Assembly: GCA_023428645.1 (NCBI GenBank)
Contig: JAEYXD010000124.1
Span: 53,591-117,590 of the forward strand
DNA from: Pseudomonadota bacterium
GTDB lineage: Bacteria > Pseudomonadota > Gammaproteobacteria > Steroidobacterales > Steroidobacteraceae
Reading direction: 5' to 3'
DNA length: 64,000 nt
Positions 34,018 through 42,429 of the stretch are shown one piece after another; position 1 is the stretch's first letter, and every line of letters begins with the position of its first letter. Position numbers and translations under genes: made by a program. The notes beneath the pieces are model-generated. The model saw only the letters and a list, made by a program, of their open reading frames with translations. It searched no databases and was not told where the DNA came from.

Positions 34018-35520
34018 ATGTCCAACCGCCTGATCACGCCATCGAATCTGCATCTCGAGTTGCCCGGCGCCGTCGATCTGAGCACACCGCTCGATATCGC
34101 GCGCCAATCGATCCTGTCGCCCTCGGGGCTCGACGAGGATCGCATCGCGAACGTGCTCGGCAGCGTGATGGGCTACAGCGTCGATTACGCCGATCTGTAT
34201 TTCCAGCTGAGCCGCGAAGAATCGTGGTCGCTGGAAGACGGCATCGTCAAAGACGGCGCGCACAACATCGAGCAAGGCGTCGGTGTGCGGGCGCTCGCAG
34301 GCGAGAAAACGGGCTTCGCATACTCCGATGAAATCGTGCTGCCCGCGCTGACCGAAGCGTCGCACGCGGCGCGCGCCATCGCGCGGAGCGGCGCGAACAC
34401 CTCGATGCAGGCGTGGCATGCGTCGGCTGGCCATCGTTTGTATCTGCCGGTCGATCCGCTCGAAGGCATGAGCGATGCCGACAAGGTGCGCCTGCTCGAA
34501 CAGATCGATGTCGAGGCGCGGCGCATCGATCCGCGCGTCAAGCAGGTGATGGCCAGCCTGTCGGGCTCGCACGAAGTCGTGCTCGTGATGGCGAGCGACG
34601 GCACGGTGGCCGCGGACGTGCGGCCCCTCGTGCGGCTGAACGTGTCGGTGATCGTGGAGCAGGACGGGCGTCGCGAGCAGGGCTACAGCGGCACGGGCGG
34701 CCGGTACGCGTTCACGCGCTTCCTCGAGAACGATCGCTGGAAGGAGCAAGTGCGCGAGGCGGTGCGCGGCGCGCTCGTGAATCTGGAAGCGGTGCCGGCG
34801 CCCGCGGGCACGATGACGGTCGTCCTCGGGCCGGGCTGGCCGGGCGTGCTGCTGCACGAAGCGATCGGCCACGGCCTCGAAGGCGACTTCAATCGCAAGG
34901 GCACGTCGGCGTTCTCGGGCCGCATTGGCGAGATGGTCGCGTCCGAGGAATGCACGGTCGTCGACGACGGCACGCTCGGATCGCGTCGCGGGTCGTTGAA
35001 CATCGACGACGAGGGTACGGCGACCCAATGCACGACGCTCATCGAGAACGGCGTGCTGCGCGGCTATCTGCAGGACAAGCTCAACGCGCGTCTCATGGGC
35101 GTGAAGCCGACGGGCAACGGGCGGCGCGAATCGTTCGCGCACATGACGCTGCCGCGCATGACGAACACGTACATGCTGGCCGGCAAGCACGATCCGAAGG
35201 ACATCATCGGCTCCGTGAAGAAGGGGCTGTATTGCCATAACTTCGGCGGCGGCCAGGTCGACATCACGTCGGGCAAGTTCGTGTTCTCGGCGAGCGAGGC
35301 GTACCTGATCGAGGATGGCAAGCTCACGGCGCCGGTCCGCGGTGCGACGCTCATCGGCAACGGCCCGGATGTGCTGCGCCGTGTGTCGATGGTCGGCAAC
35401 GACTTGAAGCTGGACGAGGGCGTGGGCACCTGCGGCAAGGAAGGGCAGGACGTGCCGGTCGGCGTCGGCCAGCCGACACTGCGGGTCGATGGCTTGACGG
35501 TCGGCGGCACGGCCGCCTGA
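34018..35520 (+). CDS. tldD: Metalloprotease TldD
   Basis: A 500-residue subunit of the TldD/TldE protease. The zinc motif HEAIGHGLEGD has its two histidines at 280 and 285; GVLLHE before it and NFGGGQVDITSGKFVFSASEAYLIEDG after it are characteristic. With TldE (PmbA, encoded at 39.7 kb) it forms a heterodimer that cleaves unfolded peptides, for example in microcin B17 and CcdA processing. Length is close to E. coli TldD (481). It starts 28 bases after the nitrilase stop. Confidence 0.96.
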   Translation: MSNRLITPSNLHLELPGAVDLSTPLDIARQSILSPSGLDEDRIANVLGSVMGYSVDYADLYFQLSREESWSLEDGIVKDGAHNIEQGVGVRALAGEKTGFAYSDEIVLPALTEASHAARAIARSGANTSMQAWHASAGHRLYLPVDPLEGMSDADKVRLLEQIDVEARRIDPRVKQVMASLSGSHEVVLVMASDGTVAADVRPLVRLNVSVIVEQDGRREQGYSGTGGRYAFTRFLENDRWKEQVREAVRGALVNLEAVPAPAGTMTVVLGPGWPGVLLHEAIGHGLEGDFNRKGTSAFSGRIGEMVASEECTVVDDGTLGSRRGSLNIDDEGTATQCTTLIENGVLRGYLQDKLNARLMGVKPTGNGRRESFAHMTLPRMTNTYMLAGKHDPKDIIGSVKKGLYCHNFGGGQVDITSGKFVFSASEAYLIEDGKLTAPVRGATLIGNGPDVLRRVSMVGNDLKLDEGVGTCGKEGQDVPVGVGQPTLRVDGLTVGGTAA

Positions 35521-35602
35521 GGCCGATCGCCAACACACTCGTCGTGTAACCGCCCGCGCTGCTAGGATCGGCTCCTGCAGTGCACGAGGGCGGCATCGAA
35601 TC

Positions 35603-35824
35603 ATGTGGATTGCTCGACCGATTTACGAGTTGCTGCCTTACATCTACATGATGTTGGGGGCGCTGCTGCTGGGCGTCGCTTGGTTCGTGAACGTCGAGAT
35701 CCTGCCCAACGTGCTACTGCTGCTCGGCTCGTTGAGCCTGCTCGCGGGGATCGTGCTGTGGCTGCGTCGGAAGGACTATCGGACGCGGCAGGCGGAATAC
35801 ACGAATCGGTCGCTGGAGGACTGA
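35603..35824 (+). CDS. Small two-helix inner-membrane protein
   Basis: A 73-residue protein with two hydrophobic helices (about 8-30, LPYIYMMLGALLLGVAWFV, and 36-53, PNVLLLLGSLSLLAGIVLWL) and a basic, then acidic C-terminal tail (RRKDYRTRQAEY). The loop is very short, so both ends lie on the same side, probably the cytoplasm by the positive-inside rule. No family is recognised. It is 82 bases after tldD and convergent with the ExeA-FHA gene. Confidence 0.65.
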   Translation: MWIARPIYELLPYIYMMLGALLLGVAWFVNVEILPNVLLLLGSLSLLAGIVLWLRRKDYRTRQAEYTNRSLED

Positions 35825-35902
35825 GCTGCTCACGGGGCCTGTCGGACAGCTCGCCTGGCTGCGCGTCCCGCACTCCGCTCGACGCATAGCCGGGGAAAGC
35901 GG

Positions 35903-37228
35903 CTAGCCCCGGTGCGCTGACAACGAATCCGCGTCGTCCTCTTCGCTCTCGTTCTCGTCATCCTGCTCCAGCTCGCGTTCCTGCTCCAGCAAGGCGCCGA
36001 CATCATCCTCGGTCTCGATGTGCGAGCCGCGCGAGCGCGACATGCGCTCGTCGAAGTACATGATCTCGTGCTGGCCGATATGCACGACGTCGCCGTCGTT
36101 CAAGATGCGGCGGCGCACGCGTTTCGCACGGACGTAAATGCCGTTGGTGCTGTTCAAGTCCTCGACGACGGAGGTATGCATCGACGTCACGATCTGCGCG
36201 TGATGCCGGCTGATGTATTTGCTGTCGATCTGCAGATCGTTGTCGGGGGTGCGGCCGATGACGAAACGGCCCGGCGTGAGCTCGCGCTCCGCGATCGTCT
36301 GGCCGTTGAATCCCACGAGAATCCGGCCGAGCACGACGCGGCGCTCGCCGGTCGCTTCGAGCGAATATCCATGGGTCCGCTGCGGCGTGAGCGCTTCCAG
36401 CTTCACCGAGCGCTCCGCGAACTCCACCCATTGCATCTCTTCGACCGCCGCGCGCACATCCTCCACCGTCACGTGATCGCGCTCTTGCGCGAACGCCGCC
36501 ATGAGCGACGTGTCGCACAAGGTGTTGACCAGGCGCGGCGTGCCGCCGGTGTAGCGATAGATCAAGGGGAACGTATCGGGGTGGAAGATCTCGCGGCCCT
36601 GCGAGCCCGCGACTTCCAGCCGATGCTGGATGTACGACTCCGTATCCGATCTCGACAACGCCGTCAGGTGGAAGCGCAGGCGAATTCGCTGCGCGAGCTG
36701 TATCAGACTCGGGGAATTGAGCTTGTCATTGAGCTCGGGCTGGCCCGCGAGAATGATGCGCAGCACCTTCTCCTTCGTCGTCTCGATGCCGGAGAGCAGG
36801 CGGATCTCTTCGAGCACCTTGTTCGAGAGATTCTGCGCTTCGTCGACGATCAACAGCACGCGCCGGCCGTTCGCGTACTGCTCGATGAGGAACTCGTTGA
36901 GTGTCGCGAGCAGCTCGGCCTTCTTCATCTTGAACGGCTGAAAGCCGAATTGGGCGAGCAGCGATTGCAGGAATTCGACCGCGGAGACTTGCGTCTGGCT
37001 GATCTGCGCGACGACGACGTCTTTTTCCAGCTCCTTGAGGAAGGTTTCGATCAGCGTCGTCTTGCCCGATCCGATCTCGCCGGTGATGACGACGAACCCG
37101 TCCGTGAACCAGATGGTCGATTCCATGTACGCCTTGGCGCGCGCATGGTGCTTGGAGAGATACAGGAACGCCGGGTCCGGCGTGAGCCGGAAGGGCAGCT
37201 CTTGCAACTTGAACAGGTCGAGATACAT
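35903..37228 (-). CDS. ExeA-type AAA ATPase fused to an FHA domain
   Basis: A 441-residue protein. Residues 1-270 are an ExeA/GspA-like ATPase: MYLDLFKLQELPF start, Walker A GEIGSGKTT, Walker B LLIVDEAQN, and TGGTPRLVNTLCD in the lid. No C-terminal TM or peptidoglycan-binding part follows, unlike ExeA of type II secretion. Instead residues about 300-390 form an FHA phosphothreonine-binding domain (FVIGRTPDNDLQI, SRHHAQI, STNGIYV). The last 45 residues are very acidic (ELEQDDENESEEDDAD). It may read a Thr-kinase signal; both Ser/Thr kinase-like genes in the window are candidates. A good promoter lies 86 bases upstream. Confidence 0.88.
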   Translation of the reverse strand: MYLDLFKLQELPFRLTPDPAFLYLSKHHARAKAYMESTIWFTDGFVVITGEIGSGKTTLIETFLKELEKDVVVAQISQTQVSAVEFLQSLLAQFGFQPFKMKKAELLATLNEFLIEQYANGRRVLLIVDEAQNLSNKVLEEIRLLSGIETTKEKVLRIILAGQPELNDKLNSPSLIQLAQRIRLRFHLTALSRSDTESYIQHRLEVAGSQGREIFHPDTFPLIYRYTGGTPRLVNTLCDTSLMAAFAQERDHVTVEDVRAAVEEMQWVEFAERSVKLEALTPQRTHGYSLEATGERRVVLGRILVGFNGQTIAERELTPGRFVIGRTPDNDLQIDSKYISRHHAQIVTSMHTSVVEDLNSTNGIYVRAKRVRRRILNDGDVVHIGQHEIMYFDERMSRSRGSHIETEDDVGALLEQERELEQDDENESEEDDADSLSAHRG

Positions 37229-37313
37229 GGAGTGTCGGGCCGCCTAAAGTTCCTGGCTGGGGTCTTGTGCGAAGCGACTGGGCTCCACCCGCCAAGCCCT
37301 TGAATCCTGGCGC

Positions 37314-37342
37314 AGTGTACGGGCTGACCGGGGTGGATTCAA
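37314..37342 (-). promoter_or_regulatory. Sigma-70 promoter for the ExeA-FHA gene
   Basis: On the minus strand TTGAAT (37342-37337), a 17-base spacer and TACACT (37319-37314). Transcription would start near 37307, giving an 80-base leader to the ATG at 37228. Spacing and hexamers are good. Confidence 0.6.
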
Positions 37343-37478
37343 AACAACCGATTCTGTCATCGAGCGCCGCAGTCTTGTGTGAGCGCAATAGACGCGCAAG
37401 CCCCCGGCTTGGTTCGCCCAGACCGCAAAACAGTCGGCTAACGGGCCGCTCCGTCGCGTTGAGGCGACTTTTCCTGTA

Positions 37479-38564
37479 TCAAACGTCGCGGATCTTGAGG
37501 AGTTGTCGCAGCGCCCGGTCGCGGGCCTGCGCGCTGCCGCTGACGACCGTGCAATGGCCGAGCTTGCGATTCGGCCGCGGCTCTTTGCCATAACTATGGA
37601 AGTGCACGCCCGGAATCGTCAGCACCCGCGCGGCCTCGGGGATCGTGCCGATGAAATTGACCATGGCCGAGTGCCCGATGGGCTGCGTGCTCCCGAGCGG
37701 CAAGCCCAGGATGGCGCGTACGTGATTCTCGAACTGACTGGTCGCGGCGCCCTCGATCGTCCAATGGCCGGAGTTGTGCACGCGCGGCGCCATTTCGTTC
37801 GCGATCAATTGGCCGCGTTTGACGAAGAACTCGATCGTCAGCACGCCCGCATAGTCGAAGTGCTTCATCAGCCGCTTGAGGTGCTTCTCGGCCTGGCGCT
37901 GCAGCGGCGCATTGCGATACGGCGCGGTGGAGTAGCGCAGAATTCCGGACGAATGCGTATTCGCAGATAGCGGATAGCTCGCGATGGCACCGGTCGTGCT
38001 GCGCACGCCGATGATCGACACCTCGCGGCTGAATTCCACGAATCCCTCGTAGATCAATGGCACGCTGCCGAGCGTATCCCACGCGATGTCGATGTCCGCC
38101 GGCGTCTTCAGGAAATACTGGCCGCGGCCGTCGTAGCCGAGCCGGCGCGTCTTCAATACGCCCGGCAGGCCGATCGATGATGCCGCCTTCACCAGATCGG
38201 CGCGGCTGTCGACCGGCGCGAAGGGCGGCGTCGGGATGCGCAGCGAGCGAAACAGCGTCTTCTCGTCCAAGCGATCCTGCGAGGCGCCGAGGGCGCTCGG
38301 CGGCGGTGCGAATGGCTTCTGTTTCGCGATGTCGCGGATCGCGTCGACCGGCACGTTTTCGACATCGAACGTCACGACATCGACCTCGCGTGCCAGCTCG
38401 GCGAGCGCCCGCGGATCGTCGAACGCACCGCGCACGATGCGGCCGACCTGCGCACCCGGGGCGTCCTCGCTTTGATCGAGGAACACGAACCGGAGTCCCA
38501 ATGGATAGCCCGCGAGGGCCAGCATGCGCCCGAGCTGGCCGGCGCCGATGATGCCGATCTTCAT
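37479..38564 (-). CDS. purK: N5-carboxyaminoimidazole ribonucleotide synthase
   Basis: A 361-residue ATP-grasp enzyme that carboxylates AIR to N5-CAIR in purine synthesis. N-terminal GIIGAGQLGRMLALAGYPLG binds the substrate; VLKTRRLGYDGRGQ is the ATP-grasp loop; EFFVKRGQLIANEMAPRVHNSGHWTIEGA holds the Mg2+-binding residues. Length fits PurK (355). It follows purE with a three-base gap, so the two are co-transcribed and coupled, and their products act in consecutive steps. Confidence 0.96.
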   Translation of the reverse strand: MKIGIIGAGQLGRMLALAGYPLGLRFVFLDQSEDAPGAQVGRIVRGAFDDPRALAELAREVDVVTFDVENVPVDAIRDIAKQKPFAPPPSALGASQDRLDEKTLFRSLRIPTPPFAPVDSRADLVKAASSIGLPGVLKTRRLGYDGRGQYFLKTPADIDIAWDTLGSVPLIYEGFVEFSREVSIIGVRSTTGAIASYPLSANTHSSGILRYSTAPYRNAPLQRQAEKHLKRLMKHFDYAGVLTIEFFVKRGQLIANEMAPRVHNSGHWTIEGAATSQFENHVRAILGLPLGSTQPIGHSAMVNFIGTIPEAARVLTIPGVHFHSYGKEPRPNRKLGHCTVVSGSAQARDRALRQLLKIRDV

Positions 38565-38567
38565 GAA

Positions 38568-39065
38568 TCAGCTCGCGGGCTGCGCAGGATCGGGATGCGC
38601 GAGCACCTTCTCGGTCTGCTCGCGGCGGAAGTCGTCGATGGCGGCGCGGATCGGGGCGTATTTATTCGCGAGGATGGACGCGGCGAGCAGCGCCGCGTTG
38701 GTCGCGCCGGCCTGACCGATCGCGAGCGTGCCGACGGGAATGCCCGCGGGCATCTGCACGATCGATAGCAGCGAGTCCATGCCGTTCAGCGCCTTGGATT
38801 GCACCGGCACGCCGAGCACGGGCAGCGTCGTCTTCGCGGCCGTCATGCCGGGAAGGTGCGCCGCGCCGCCGGCGCCCGCGATGATGACTTCGATCCCGCG
38901 ATCGCGCGCGGTCGCGGCATATTCGAACAAGAGATCGGGCGTGCGATGGGCGGAGACGACCCGGGTCTCGAACGCAACTCCAAGTCGAGTGAGCATGTCC
39001 GCAGCCGGCTGGAGCGTGTCCCAGTCCGACTTCGAACCCATGATGATGCCGACGAGCGCTTTCAT
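38568..39065 (-). CDS. purE: N5-carboxyaminoimidazole ribonucleotide mutase
   Basis: A 165-residue class I PurE that converts N5-CAIR to CAIR. The motifs GIIMGSKSDWDTL near 6-18, VVSAHRTPDLLFEYA (catalytic His), AGAGGAAHLPGMTAAKT and GVPVQSKALNGMDSLLSIVQMP are complete. It forms octamers in its family. It is the first gene of purEK on the minus strand. No purine operator (PurR box) was seen in the 31 bases before it, which abut darP. Confidence 0.97.
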   Translation of the reverse strand: MKALVGIIMGSKSDWDTLQPAADMLTRLGVAFETRVVSAHRTPDLLFEYAATARDRGIEVIIAGAGGAAHLPGMTAAKTTLPVLGVPVQSKALNGMDSLLSIVQMPAGIPVGTLAIGQAGATNAALLAASILANKYAPIRAAIDDFRREQTEKVLAHPDPAQPAS

Positions 39066-39096
39066 AGGGCCGCGATTCTAAAGTAAGTGGGGGGAA

Positions 39097-39624
39097 TCAG
39101 GGCGCTTCGCCGGCCGAATTGTCCGACTCGAGCACATCGCGCACGACCCGAAACAGCTCGCGCGCCGCCGTGGGCGTGTGTTCCGTGCGCCGTTCGAGCT
39201 GGGCACGCTCGATCAGACGCGCGAGCGCCACGGTGTCGACTTCGCGCTGCGTCTCCGCGGCAAAGGCCGCAATCGCATCCGGGCCTTCCGCAATCAACCG
39301 GTCGCGCCAATGTTCGATGCGACGAAAGCGCAGCGCGGCGACGCGTTCGCGGTCGCGCTTGGCCGTCAGCGCGGCACGAATCGGTTCCGCATCGATCTTG
39401 CGCATCAGCTTGCCGATGTACTGCTTTTGCCGGTAAAGCCCGCCATGCGCCGTAATGCGGCGCGCCAGCTCGACGGCATCCCGTAGGTTTTCCGGCAGCG
39501 GCAGTGCATCGAGCTCGTTTTGCGGCAGATCGATCAGCGCTTCGCCGAGGACCTGTAGATCCGTGCTCTGGCGCTTGCGCTCGCTCTTGCTCGGGCGATC
39601 GTCGAACTCGTCGTCGTGCTGCAT
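39097..39624 (-). CDS. darP: Ribosome biogenesis factor DarP (YjgA, DUF615)
   Basis: A 175-residue, highly charged helical protein of the YjgA/DUF615 family, which binds late 50S subunit precursors in E. coli. Marks are the acidic start followed by PSKSERKRQSTDLQ, the segment LIDLPQNELDALPLPENLRDAV, and GGLYRQKQYIGKLMRKID. It is divergent from pmbA over 54 bases, the typical yjgA-pmbA pairing. It is in line with purEK and may share a transcript with it. Confidence 0.93.
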   Translation of the reverse strand: MQHDDEFDDRPSKSERKRQSTDLQVLGEALIDLPQNELDALPLPENLRDAVELARRITAHGGLYRQKQYIGKLMRKIDAEPIRAALTAKRDRERVAALRFRRIEHWRDRLIAEGPDAIAAFAAETQREVDTVALARLIERAQLERRTEHTPTAARELFRVVRDVLESDNSAGEAP

Positions 39625-39644
39625 GGGTGAAGAAAACGTCGATC

Positions 39645-39671
39645 TTGCTGGCGTTGGGTGCCTGATAGAAT
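39645..39671 (+). promoter_or_regulatory. Promoter candidate close to the pmbA start
   Basis: TTGCTG (39645-39650), a 15-base spacer and TAGAAT (39666-39671), ending seven bases before the ATG at 39679. TAGAAT matches the -10 consensus at five of six positions. No Shine-Dalgarno lies between, so the mRNA may be leaderless or nearly so. Confidence 0.45.
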
Positions 39672-39678
39672 CGCGATC

Positions 39679-41055
39679 ATGTCACAACTCACTCCCGCAT
39701 CGGGCCCCACGGTCAAGGGGTCCACAGCCAGCGCGCACACGCAAGCCGACTTGGAAGCGCTCGTCGCGATGGCATTGGACGAGGCGAAGCAGCGTGGTGC
39801 CAGCGACGCCGAAGTCGGCATCAGCGTCGATACCGGCCTGTCCGTGACGGCGCGGCTCGGCGAGGTCGAGACGCTCGAGTATCAGCGCGATCGCGGCATG
39901 GGCGTCACCGTATATCGCGGCAAGCGCAAGGGCACTGCGAGCACGGCGGATCTCACGCCGCACGCCATCCGGGAGACCGTTGCGAAGGCGATCAGCATCG
40001 CGGGCTTCACGGCCGAAGACGAGTTCGCGGGCCTGCCCGATCCCGACACGATTGCTCGCGACATCCCCGACCTCGATCTCTGCCACCCCTGGAACATCGA
40101 GCCCGACGCGGCGCGCGATCTGGCTGTCGCGTGCGAGGCCGCGGCGCTCGCGGTCGACAAGCGCATCACGAACTCGGAAGGCGCGACGCTATCGAGTCAT
40201 CAAGGCGTTCGCGTGTTCGGCAATACGCTCGGATTCCTCGGCGGTTACGCGAGCAGTCTGCATGGCCTGAGCTGCGTCGTCGTCGCACAGGAAAACGGCG
40301 AGATGCAGCGCGACTATTGGTACAGCTCGGTGCGCGATTCGCGCGACATGGAGGACGGCCAGAGCATCGGCAGGCAAGCGGCGATGCGGGCGTTGCGGCG
40401 CCTGAATGCGCGCAAGCTCGCGACCGTGACGGCGCCCGTATTGTTCGTGCCCGAGCTCGCGCGCGGACTCATCGGCCATTTCCTGAGCGCCGTGCGCGGC
40501 GGCAGCCAGTATCGGCGCGCCTCGTTCCTGCTCGATGCCGCGGGCTCGCAGGTATTTCCGCAGTGGCTGCAGATTTCCGAGCGGCCGCATATCCCGAAGG
40601 CGCTCGGCAGCGCGCCCTTCGACAGCGAAGGGGTGTTCACGCGCGACCGCGAGCTCGTGCGCGACGGCGTGCTCACGGGTTACATCCTGAGCACGTATTC
40701 GGCCCGCAAGCTCGGCCTCAAGACGACGGGCAACGCCGGCGGCGTGCACAACCTGTTCGTCAAATCCGGCCCCGATGATTTCGCTGCGTTGGTGCGGCGG
40801 ATGGGCAAGGGGCTCGTCGTCACGGAGCTGATGGGCCAGGGCGTGAACGGGGTGACCGGCGACTATTCGCGCGGCGCGGCCGGGTTCTGGGTGGAGAACG
40901 GCGAGCTCGCGTACCCGGTGCACGAGATCACGATCGCCGGGAATCTGAAAGACATGCTGCGCAACATCGTGGCGATCGGCAGCGACGTCGATGCACGCGG
41001 GAGTGTGCGTACCGGGTCGATCCTGCTCGATCGCATGACGATCGCCGGAGAGTAG
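39679..41055 (+). CDS. pmbA: Metalloprotease subunit PmbA/TldE
   Basis: A 458-residue partner of TldD. It belongs to the PmbA branch: no HExxxH zinc site, but the two-layer architecture with YQRDRGMGVTVYRGKRKGTAS near 80, LARGLIGHFLSAVRG and GQGVNGVTGDYSRGAAGFWVENGE in the C-terminal half. With TldD it forms the active heterodimer. ATG at 39679 was chosen over GTG 39658 because of the -10-like hexamer just before it and the usual length (E. coli 450). Confidence 0.95.
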   Translation: MSQLTPASGPTVKGSTASAHTQADLEALVAMALDEAKQRGASDAEVGISVDTGLSVTARLGEVETLEYQRDRGMGVTVYRGKRKGTASTADLTPHAIRETVAKAISIAGFTAEDEFAGLPDPDTIARDIPDLDLCHPWNIEPDAARDLAVACEAAALAVDKRITNSEGATLSSHQGVRVFGNTLGFLGGYASSLHGLSCVVVAQENGEMQRDYWYSSVRDSRDMEDGQSIGRQAAMRALRRLNARKLATVTAPVLFVPELARGLIGHFLSAVRGGSQYRRASFLLDAAGSQVFPQWLQISERPHIPKALGSAPFDSEGVFTRDRELVRDGVLTGYILSTYSARKLGLKTTGNAGGVHNLFVKSGPDDFAALVRRMGKGLVVTELMGQGVNGVTGDYSRGAAGFWVENGELAYPVHEITIAGNLKDMLRNIVAIGSDVDARGSVRTGSILLDRMTIAGE

Positions 41056-41121
41056 GGCGCTCGCGACGGCCGGTACGAGCGCCGCGGAGCTGCGTGCGGA
41101 AGCGAACCGGCGCTACGTTGG

Positions 41122-42429
41122 CTATTCGTCGCCCAGCAGGCTCATGACCGTCTTGCCCTTCACGCTCTCCTTGAGCGCGAGCTCGGCCGCGCGTGCGGCT
41201 TCCACGGCCGGAGCGACATCGCGGATGCGGCTCAGGCGCGGGCCGGCTTGAGCCTTGCGCACGGCATCCAGGACATCGATGAGCTCGATCGTCGCGGGAT
41301 CGCGCGCGGGCAGCCACGTCTCGTCTTCCGTCGCCGTCAACAGGCCTTTGCGCTCGAGCGCGGTGACGATCGGGCCGAGCGCGGCGCCCGGCAGATGCAG
41401 GTGATCGGCCAGGTCGTTGGTCGTCCAGCGCCGCTGTGTCGAGCGGTAGTCGCAGACGATGAGATACATGATCGATAGCGCCACGCGCTCCCGCAGGCTG
41501 GCATTGAGCTGAATTTCGCCGCGACCGGGCCGCAGGTATTGCGGATTCTGGATATAGAACGTGAGCTGGGCGCCGAGCAGCAGGATGAGCCAGGAGACGT
41601 GCAGCCAGATGAGCGCGAGGATCACGATCGCGAAGCCGGCATAGATCACCATCGTTCCGCCGCCCGCGGATACGAACGATGCGAGGATCACGCCGCTCGC
41701 CGTCCAGGCGATGCCGGCGATGGCGCCGCCGATGAGCGCTACGCGCACGTACACGTGCGTGTTCGGGACGAAGCCGTAGAGAAACGAGAACACGCCGACC
41801 ACCAGGATGTACGGCACGAGCCTGCCGCCGATCAGGAGCATGGATCCGAAGGGCTCGTAGCTCGCGAGCTTCTGCATGATCGTGCTGTTCCGCACGGTCG
41901 CGATCATGCCGAGCGCGCCGACGATGACGGTCGGGCCGACGATCATGACGCTCAAGTACTCGCTGAAGCGACGGCCGATGCTGCGCGGCTGCTCCACGCG
42001 CCAGACGAAATTGAAGCTCTCCTCGACCTTCTGCACCATCGAGATCACGGTGTAGAGCAGGAAGATCAGGCCGATCGAACCGAGCACGCCGCTCTGCACG
42101 TTGTCGACGAACTGCATGATTTGAGCAGTCAGCTCGTAGGCGCGATCGCCGAGCGGCTCGAGGAACGTGTACAGCACCGGCTCGAGCTCGCGGTGGAAGC
42201 CGAGCCCCTTGAGCACCGAGAACGACAACGCGATCAGCGGCACGATCGACAGGAGCGTCGTGTAGACGAGGCTCATCGCGCGCAAGGTGAGGTCGCCGCG
42301 CATGATGTCGCGGATGAGCGCGTACGGATACCGCAGGATGCGCGACACCAGCCCGAGCGGCTTGCCGATCAGTGACTCGGGCGGCTCGAACAGCCAGGTC
42401 TCGATGCGCGCGAGCAGGGCTTCGATCAT
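41122..42429 (-). CDS. YihY family inner-membrane protein
   Basis: A 435-residue protein with six TM helices in the YihY/UPF0761 fold (LRAMSLVYTTLLSIVPLIALSFSVL at the start, GSIGLIFLLYTVISMV, IGGRLVPYILVVGVFSFLYGFVPN, HVSWLILLLGAQLTFYIQNP). The family was once called ribonuclease BN, which was an error; function is unknown. A soluble C-terminal 130 residues has a winged-helix look (TTNDLADHLHLP, TALERKGLL). Its ATG overlaps the stop of the sensor kinase (ATGA), so it is coupled to it. Confidence 0.9.
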   Translation of the reverse strand: MIEALLARIETWLFEPPESLIGKPLGLVSRILRYPYALIRDIMRGDLTLRAMSLVYTTLLSIVPLIALSFSVLKGLGFHRELEPVLYTFLEPLGDRAYELTAQIMQFVDNVQSGVLGSIGLIFLLYTVISMVQKVEESFNFVWRVEQPRSIGRRFSEYLSVMIVGPTVIVGALGMIATVRNSTIMQKLASYEPFGSMLLIGGRLVPYILVVGVFSFLYGFVPNTHVYVRVALIGGAIAGIAWTASGVILASFVSAGGGTMVIYAGFAIVILALIWLHVSWLILLLGAQLTFYIQNPQYLRPGRGEIQLNASLRERVALSIMYLIVCDYRSTQRRWTTNDLADHLHLPGAALGPIVTALERKGLLTATEDETWLPARDPATIELIDVLDAVRKAQAGPRLSRIRDVAPAVEAARAAELALKESVKGKTVMSLLGDE

